8,976 nt of DNA from Nitrospirota bacterium (GTDB lineage Bacteria > Nitrospirota > Leptospirillia > Leptospirillales > Leptospirillaceae): positions 1 through 8,976 of the forward strand of contig JAJZGM010000043.1 in the NCBI GenBank assembly GCA_021828525.1. Reading direction: 5' to 3'. Both the position numbers and the translations under genes were made by a program. The notes beneath the pieces were generated by a model. The model did not search any database. It was given only the letters and a program-made list of their open reading frames with translations, and was not told where the DNA came from. This document shows positions 5,566 to 8,976 of the stretch, one piece after another. The first letter of the stretch is position 1. Each line of letters begins with the position of its first letter.

Positions 5566-7323
5566 TCAGACACCCTTGAATCGGTTGGTCATGGGAAGCC
5601 TCCAGTCCTTTCCGAAGGCCCTCATGGAGATCTTGACGCCCGGCGGGGACTGCCGTCTCTTGTATTCGCTTTTGTCGATCAGGCGGATCACCCGGGCCAC
5701 ATCGGAGGGGGCGAAGCCCCGCCCCACGATTTCCTCATACCCCAGATCCTCCTCGACGTAGGCCTCCATGATCGGGTCGAGGACCTCGTAAGGGGGAAGG
5801 CTGTCCGTGTCGAACTGGTTTTCCTTCAGTTCCGCCGTGGGCTTTCGTGTCAGGACCCTTTCCGGGATCCCCCCCGGTTGAAGGAGGTTCCGCATGTGGG
5901 CAAGCTGGTAGACGACCGTCTTGGGAACATCCTTCAGGACGGCGAATCCTCCGGCCATGTCTCCGTAAAGGGTCATGTAGCCCACGCTCATCTCCGACTT
6001 GTTCCCGGTGGTCAGCACAAGGTGGCCGAACTTGTTTGAGAGGGCCATCAGAAGCATCCCGCGGATCCGGGGCTGGAGATTCTCCTCGGTCGTGTCCGGC
6101 CCTCGGTTCCCGAACAGGGGGGAGAGGCGGTTCAGGAACTCTCCGACCAAGGTATCGATCGGGATCGTCTCCAGGGAAAATCCCAGGGAGTCGGAAAGAC
6201 GGTGGGCATCCTCCCAGCTTTCTTCGGAGGTGTAGACCGAGGGCATGAAAAGGCCATGGACATGGGATGGACCCAGGGCATCGCAGGCCACCGCCGCCAC
6301 AAGGGCCGAATCGATTCCGCCGGAGATGCCGATCAGGACATCGGTGAGTCCGTTCTTTCCGACATAGTCCCGGACTCCCAGGGTCAGCGCCTCGTAGACC
6401 TCCCGGATGGGGGAAAGAGGCTCGGTGAGCAGACCCCTGACGAGAGGGCGGGGGACACCGGGAGAGACGGGACCGTCCCCGTCGAGATTGACCTCCGTCA
6501 TGGGGCAAGTCCCCCAGTCCCCGCCATAGAGGCGGGCCTGCTTCTCCTTCCGCCGTCGGGGATCGTGGAGACGGACCCCGAAGACCCGGTCCACGTCGAT
6601 CTCGCTTATAAGCACATCCTCCGCAAAGGCCTTTCCCCTCGACTCGATCTCCCCTTCGGGGCCGATCACGAGGCTCTGGCCGTCGAAGACCAGTTCGTCC
6701 TGGCCCCCCACCAGATTGGTGTAAACGATGTAGGTCCCGTTGTCGGCGGCCCTCGTCTTGAGCATCGACTCCCGGACCTCCCTTTTTCCCGCATGAAAGG
6801 GGGAGGCGGAGAGGTTGATGATCACCTCCGCGTCTCCATCGAGGGTCTGGTGGTAGAGGGGACCCTTCGGATACCAGATATCTTCGCAGATGTTCACCCC
6901 GATCGCCACGTTCCGGTAACGGAGGATGGTATTCGAGGTCCCGGACTGGAAGTACCGGTTCTCGTCGAAGACACCATAGTTCGGAAGGTATTGCTTTCGC
7001 TGGATCCCCACGACCCTTCCTCCGTAGATCATGGCCGCCGCATTGTAGATGTCGTCGGCCTGCTCGACAAAACCCACGATGAGAAGGATCTCGGGCGCCA
7101 CATTCAGGAGGTCCGAGAGGGCCTTCCGGTTTTTTTCGAGAAAGGTGGGCTTCAGAAGAAGGTCCTCGGGAGGATAGCCCGTGATCGCAAGTTCCGGAAA
7201 GGCGGCGATGTCGAGATGACGGGAGGCGGCTGACTTGAGATGGCGACGGATCTTGTCCGTATTTCCATCAAGATCGCCAACGACCGCATTGATCTGGAAA
7301 AGTCCCACCCGAAGGCTTCTCAC
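5566..7323 (-). CDS. nadE: Glutamine-dependent NAD+ synthetase
   Basis: A 585-residue two-domain protein, the glutamine-using form rather than the short ammonia-using one. It amidates nicotinate adenine dinucleotide to NAD+ with ATP, the last step of NAD synthesis, in the cytoplasm. The N-terminal nitrilase-type glutaminase domain (about 1-260) carries the Glu-Lys-Cys triad: E44 in FPELAITGYPPEDLL, K110 just before LPNYGVFDENRYF, and C146 in NICEDIW. The C-terminal synthetase domain (about 300-585) has the PP-loop SGGIDS (334-339), TTGNKSE (438-444), GYMTLYGDMAGG (448-459) and PTAELKENQFD. The GTG at 7323-7321 overlaps the tlpA stop as GTGA, and AGGGGG (7329-7334) lies 5 nt upstream. The protein then begins with the family strand RVGLFQINAVVGD. 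All key residues are present, so it should be active. Confidence 0.96.
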   Translation of the reverse strand: MRSLRVGLFQINAVVGDLDGNTDKIRRHLKSAASRHLDIAAFPELAITGYPPEDLLLKPTFLEKNRKALSDLLNVAPEILLIVGFVEQADDIYNAAAMIYGGRVVGIQRKQYLPNYGVFDENRYFQSGTSNTILRYRNVAIGVNICEDIWYPKGPLYHQTLDGDAEVIINLSASPFHAGKREVRESMLKTRAADNGTYIVYTNLVGGQDELVFDGQSLVIGPEGEIESRGKAFAEDVLISEIDVDRVFGVRLHDPRRRKEKQARLYGGDWGTCPMTEVNLDGDGPVSPGVPRPLVRGLLTEPLSPIREVYEALTLGVRDYVGKNGLTDVLIGISGGIDSALVAAVACDALGPSHVHGLFMPSVYTSEESWEDAHRLSDSLGFSLETIPIDTLVGEFLNRLSPLFGNRGPDTTEENLQPRIRGMLLMALSNKFGHLVLTTGNKSEMSVGYMTLYGDMAGGFAVLKDVPKTVVYQLAHMRNLLQPGGIPERVLTRKPTAELKENQFDTDSLPPYEVLDPIMEAYVEEDLGYEEIVGRGFAPSDVARVIRLIDKSEYKRRQSPPGVKISMRAFGKDWRLPMTNRFKGV

Positions 7324-7925
7324 AGGTTCCCCCTGGCGCTCCCGGTTGTCCCACCGCCTGAATTCCTCCCCGCAAGGGAACGGAAGTAGTCGACAAACCC
7401 TGCGGAACTCCAGTCCCGACCGCCGACCACGCGTCCGACCAGAGTCCCGTCCGGAAGGATCACGTAGCTCTGGGGAAGTCCCAGCCCGAAGTAGCGGGCA
7501 TCAACCTTTCCCTTTCGGCCCTCGAGAACCGGATAGTCGATCCCGAATTTCCGGACAAAAGGGGAAATATGGGCAATTTGCCTGTCCAAGGCCACGCTGA
7601 CCACGACAAAGGGGCGTCCGGCCAATTTCTTCTGAAGGGCGATCAGGGAGGGAATCTCTTTTTTGCAGGGGTCGCACCAAGTCGCCCAGAAGTTCAGCAG
7701 GACCACTTTTCCCCGGTAGTCCGAGAGATGGAGGATCCGGCCGGAAAGGTCAGGCGCCCGGATTTCCGGGGCCTTCTCCCGGGCGTCGAAGAGGGAGATC
7801 CCGAGCCGGTCAGAGAGGGAGGAGGCTCCCGAGGCCAGGGGGAACGCCAGCACGAAAACAAGAAACGACACGAACGGGAGAAGGCGCCCTCCCGGCAAAA
7901 AACGGGCAAAGGAGATGTCCGGCAT
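7320..7925 (-). CDS. TlpA-like membrane-anchored or exported thioredoxin-fold protein
   Basis: A 201-residue protein of the TlpA/ResA/peroxiredoxin-like (redoxin) group. The N-terminus has a basic stretch (R8, R14), a hydrophobic segment at about 15-31 (LLPFVSFLVFVLAFPLA), then ASGASS. This is a signal anchor, or a signal peptide possibly cut near ASGA. The fold follows: APEIRAPDLSG (52-62), VVLLNFWATWCDPCKKEIPSL (74-94) with the redox pair C84 and C87, the cis-proline region GLGLPQSYVILPDG (147-160), and GRVVGG. It probably reduces disulfides outside the cytoplasm, for example in cytochrome c maturation or thiol defence, but the partner cannot be told. ATG at 7925-7923 has AAGGA (7931-7935) 5 nt upstream; a GTG directly before it is an alternative. 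The C-terminus ends in a Gly/Thr/Ser-rich tail. It is the first gene of the minus-strand run. Confidence 0.9.
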   Translation of the reverse strand: MPDISFARFLPGGRLLPFVSFLVFVLAFPLASGASSLSDRLGISLFDAREKAPEIRAPDLSGRILHLSDYRGKVVLLNFWATWCDPCKKEIPSLIALQKKLAGRPFVVVSVALDRQIAHISPFVRKFGIDYPVLEGRKGKVDARYFGLGLPQSYVILPDGTLVGRVVGGRDWSSAGFVDYFRSLAGRNSGGGTTGSARGNL

Positions 7926-8076
7926 CACGTTCCTTTCATGAAGGTAGGACAGGATAGAACCCCGCAACCGATTTTAACACAAGAGGGGCCCGAAGCGACA
8001 AAGTCCCCATTGCAAACTCCCGGGGCATTCCATTAGTCTTCCTTGTGAGAGCTGTGAAAACCTGAGGAGAATCACC
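7926..8076. promoter_or_regulatory. Divergent intergenic region with promoters for the tlpA operon and the dehydrogenase gene
   Basis: These 151 bp separate two genes transcribed away from each other, so each needs a promoter here. The region is clearly more AT-rich in its middle than the flanking genes. On the plus strand TTAACA (7974-7979) or TTGCAA (8010-8015) could be a -35 box, but neither has a convincing -10 partner (GACAAA at 7997-8002, CATTAG at 8031-8036). No riboswitch-sized leader, long inverted repeat or operator-like palindrome stands out. The plus-strand AT-rich -35 candidate overlaps the minus-strand -10 candidate, so the two could compete. Confidence 0.55.
7971..8001 (-). promoter_or_regulatory. 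Candidate sigma-70-type promoter of the tlpA-nadE-rib-nusB-pur operon
   Basis: On the minus strand TAAAAT (7971-7976) matches five of six bases of the -10 consensus. TTGTCG (7996-8001) is a fair -35 box at a 19-bp spacing, slightly long; reading the -10 one base earlier gives 18 bp. Transcription would start near 7964 and give a leader of about 40 nt before the tlpA ATG. It is the only reasonable promoter-like site seen upstream of the ten-gene run. This is sequence resemblance only. Confidence 0.4.
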
Positions 8077-8976
8077 ATGAAGGTCTTTGAAATCCGGGAA
8101 CCCGGAACGATCACGGGCCTCCGGCCCGCCACACGGGAGAATCCCGTCCCCGGCCCGGGCCAGGTGGCCATCGAAATGAGGGCGGCGTCCCTGAACTACC
8201 GGGACCTCCTCATCCTGAAGGGACAATACCCCAATCTCAGGCTTCCTGTGATTCCCCTCTCGGACGGAGCAGGGACGGTGATCGCGACCGGACCCGGCGT
8301 CTCCCGTGTCGGAGTCGGCGACCGGGTGGCGGGGATTTTCAACCAGAACTGGATCGATGGCCCGCCCCCCCGCCGGGCGTTGGCCCTGGGAGGGGACCGG
8401 GACGGGATGCTCACAGAACAGGTCCTTCTCCCGGAAGAGGGGGTCGTCAAAATCCCGTCCGTCCTCTCCTTCGAGGAGGCGGCCACCCTTCCCTGCGCCG
8501 CCGTCACCGCCTGGAACGCCCTCTTCGTCCAGGGAGACCTTCGTCCGGGACAAACGGTCCTCGTCTTGGGAACCGGAGGCGTCTCCCTCTTCGCCCTCCA
8601 GTTCGCAAAAATGGCCGGAGCCCGGGTCATCGTGACCTCCTCCTCCGACAGCAAGCTCGAAAAGGCCGCCCGGCTGGGGGCCGATGCGGGAATCAACTAC
8701 CGGAGCCGGCCCGAATGGGACAAGGAGGTCCTGGAAAGAACGGACGGGGAAGGAGTCGACCACGTAGTCGAGGTCGGAGGAGCCGGAACCCTCTCCCGCT
8801 CCCTGGCCTGCACCAGGCCCGGAGGCCATGTGGCGGTCATCGGGGTCCTCTCCGGGGGACAGGCGGAGATCCCGGTCTTCCCTCTCCTCTCAAAACAGCT
8901 AAGCCTCAAGGGGGTCTATGTCGGAAGCCGGGCGCATTTCGAGGCCATGCTCGGAGCCATCGTCCAAAACGGCCTC
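8077..8976 (+). CDS. Zinc-independent medium-chain alcohol dehydrogenase/quinone reductase-type protein (C-terminus beyond window)
   Basis: The frame is open from ATG 8077 to the window end, exactly 300 codons, with AGGAG (8065-8069) 7 nt upstream. It belongs to the medium-chain dehydrogenase/reductase superfamily. The GroES-like N-terminal domain shows AASLNYRDLLILKGQYP (37-52), PLSDGAGTV (60-68), VGDRVAG (80-86) and LPCAAVTAWNAL (138-149). The Rossmann domain has LGTGGVSLFALQFAKMAG (164-181), VTSSSDSKLEKAARLGAD (186-203) and VDHVVEVGG (227-235). The structural-zinc cysteine cluster and the GHE catalytic-zinc motif are absent, so it resembles the zinc-free MDR7/quinone-oxidoreductase-like branch. 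Serines at the end of the second Rossmann strand, where NAD enzymes have Asp, hint at NADP(H). The family is usually about 335-340 residues, so roughly 40 are missing at the edge. Substrate unknown. It is divergent from the cofactor operon. Confidence 0.88.
   Translation, partial: MKVFEIREPGTITGLRPATRENPVPGPGQVAIEMRAASLNYRDLLILKGQYPNLRLPVIPLSDGAGTVIATGPGVSRVGVGDRVAGIFNQNWIDGPPPRRALALGGDRDGMLTEQVLLPEEGVVKIPSVLSFEEAATLPCAAVTAWNALFVQGDLRPGQTVLVLGTGGVSLFALQFAKMAGARVIVTSSSDSKLEKAARLGADAGINYRSRPEWDKEVLERTDGEGVDHVVEVGGAGTLSRSLACTRPGGHVAVIGVLSGGQAEIPVFPLLSKQLSLKGVYVGSRAHFEAMLGAIVQNGL

Noticed and set aside
5514..5573. Longer RibBA starting at GTG 5573
   Set aside because: Adds 19 very basic residues with codons unlike the rest of the gene, no spaced ribosome site and beyond the usual family N-terminus; kept only as an alternative.
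4332..5579. Long plus-strand open frame (415 codons) opposite ribBA
   Set aside because: Exact antisense shadow of ribBA codons; no recognisable domain and no promoter or ribosome site.
4295..5600. FMN riboswitch ahead of the riboflavin genes
   Set aside because: The gap before ribBA is about 50 nt and the tlpA leader about 40 nt, too short for an RFN element, and none of its conserved blocks were seen.
4945..6039. Plus-strand open frame (364 codons) spanning the ribBA/nadE junction
   Set aside because: Overlaps two certain genes on the other strand; Ser/Arg-rich composition typical of antisense reading.
6202..7233. Plus-strand open frame (343 codons) opposite nadE
   Set aside because: Antisense shadow of the nadE coding frame, with no supporting signals.
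7936..8829. Minus-strand open frame (297 codons) opposite the dehydrogenase
   Set aside because: The plus strand holds an unmistakable dehydrogenase with a good ribosome site; the minus frame is Gly/Asp/Pro-rich and also covers the promoter region.

Overview
The window is a gene-dense, high-GC bacterial segment. Ten genes lie head to tail on the minus strand and one gene diverges from them on the plus strand at the right edge. There are no RNA genes, insertion sequences, CRISPR arrays or phage genes. The high G+C, the frequent GTG/TTG starts and the tight stop/start overlaps would suit a compact environmental bacterium. Overall protein flavour brings acidophilic Nitrospirota (Leptospirillum-like) to mind, but this is an impression, not a proof.

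Layout, read in the direction of minus-strand transcription (right to left): tlpA-like membrane-anchored thioredoxin (7925-7320), glutamine-dependent NAD+ synthetase nadE (7323-5566), bifunctional riboflavin enzyme ribBA (5516-4314), lumazine synthase ribH (4294-3806), antitermination factor nusB (3809-3258), an unrecognised 170-residue protein (3261-2749), adenylosuccinate lyase purB (2752-1409), SAICAR synthetase purC (1406-678), FGAM synthetase small subunit purS (694-422), and the N-terminal part of a membrane-bound sensor-type protein (373 to the left edge). Four junctions are 4-nt stop/start overlaps (GTGA or TTGA), one is a 2-nt gap and one a 17-nt overlap. The whole run therefore looks like one translationally coupled operon, read from the 151-bp divergent intergenic region at 7926-8076. 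To the right, a zinc-independent medium-chain dehydrogenase/reductase (8077 onward) is transcribed away and runs off the window.

Functionally the operon groups purine biosynthesis (purB, purC, purS) with the making of two redox cofactors: NAD from nicotinate adenine dinucleotide, and riboflavin from GTP and ribulose 5-phosphate. GTP for riboflavin and ATP for NAD synthesis come from the purine pathway, so the grouping is metabolically sensible. nusB next to ribH is a classic pairing. Oddities worth following are the uncharacterised protein locked between nusB and purB, the sensor-type gene where purQ/purL would often follow purS, the extended ends of NusB, and a GNRA-capped hairpin between nadE and ribBA.
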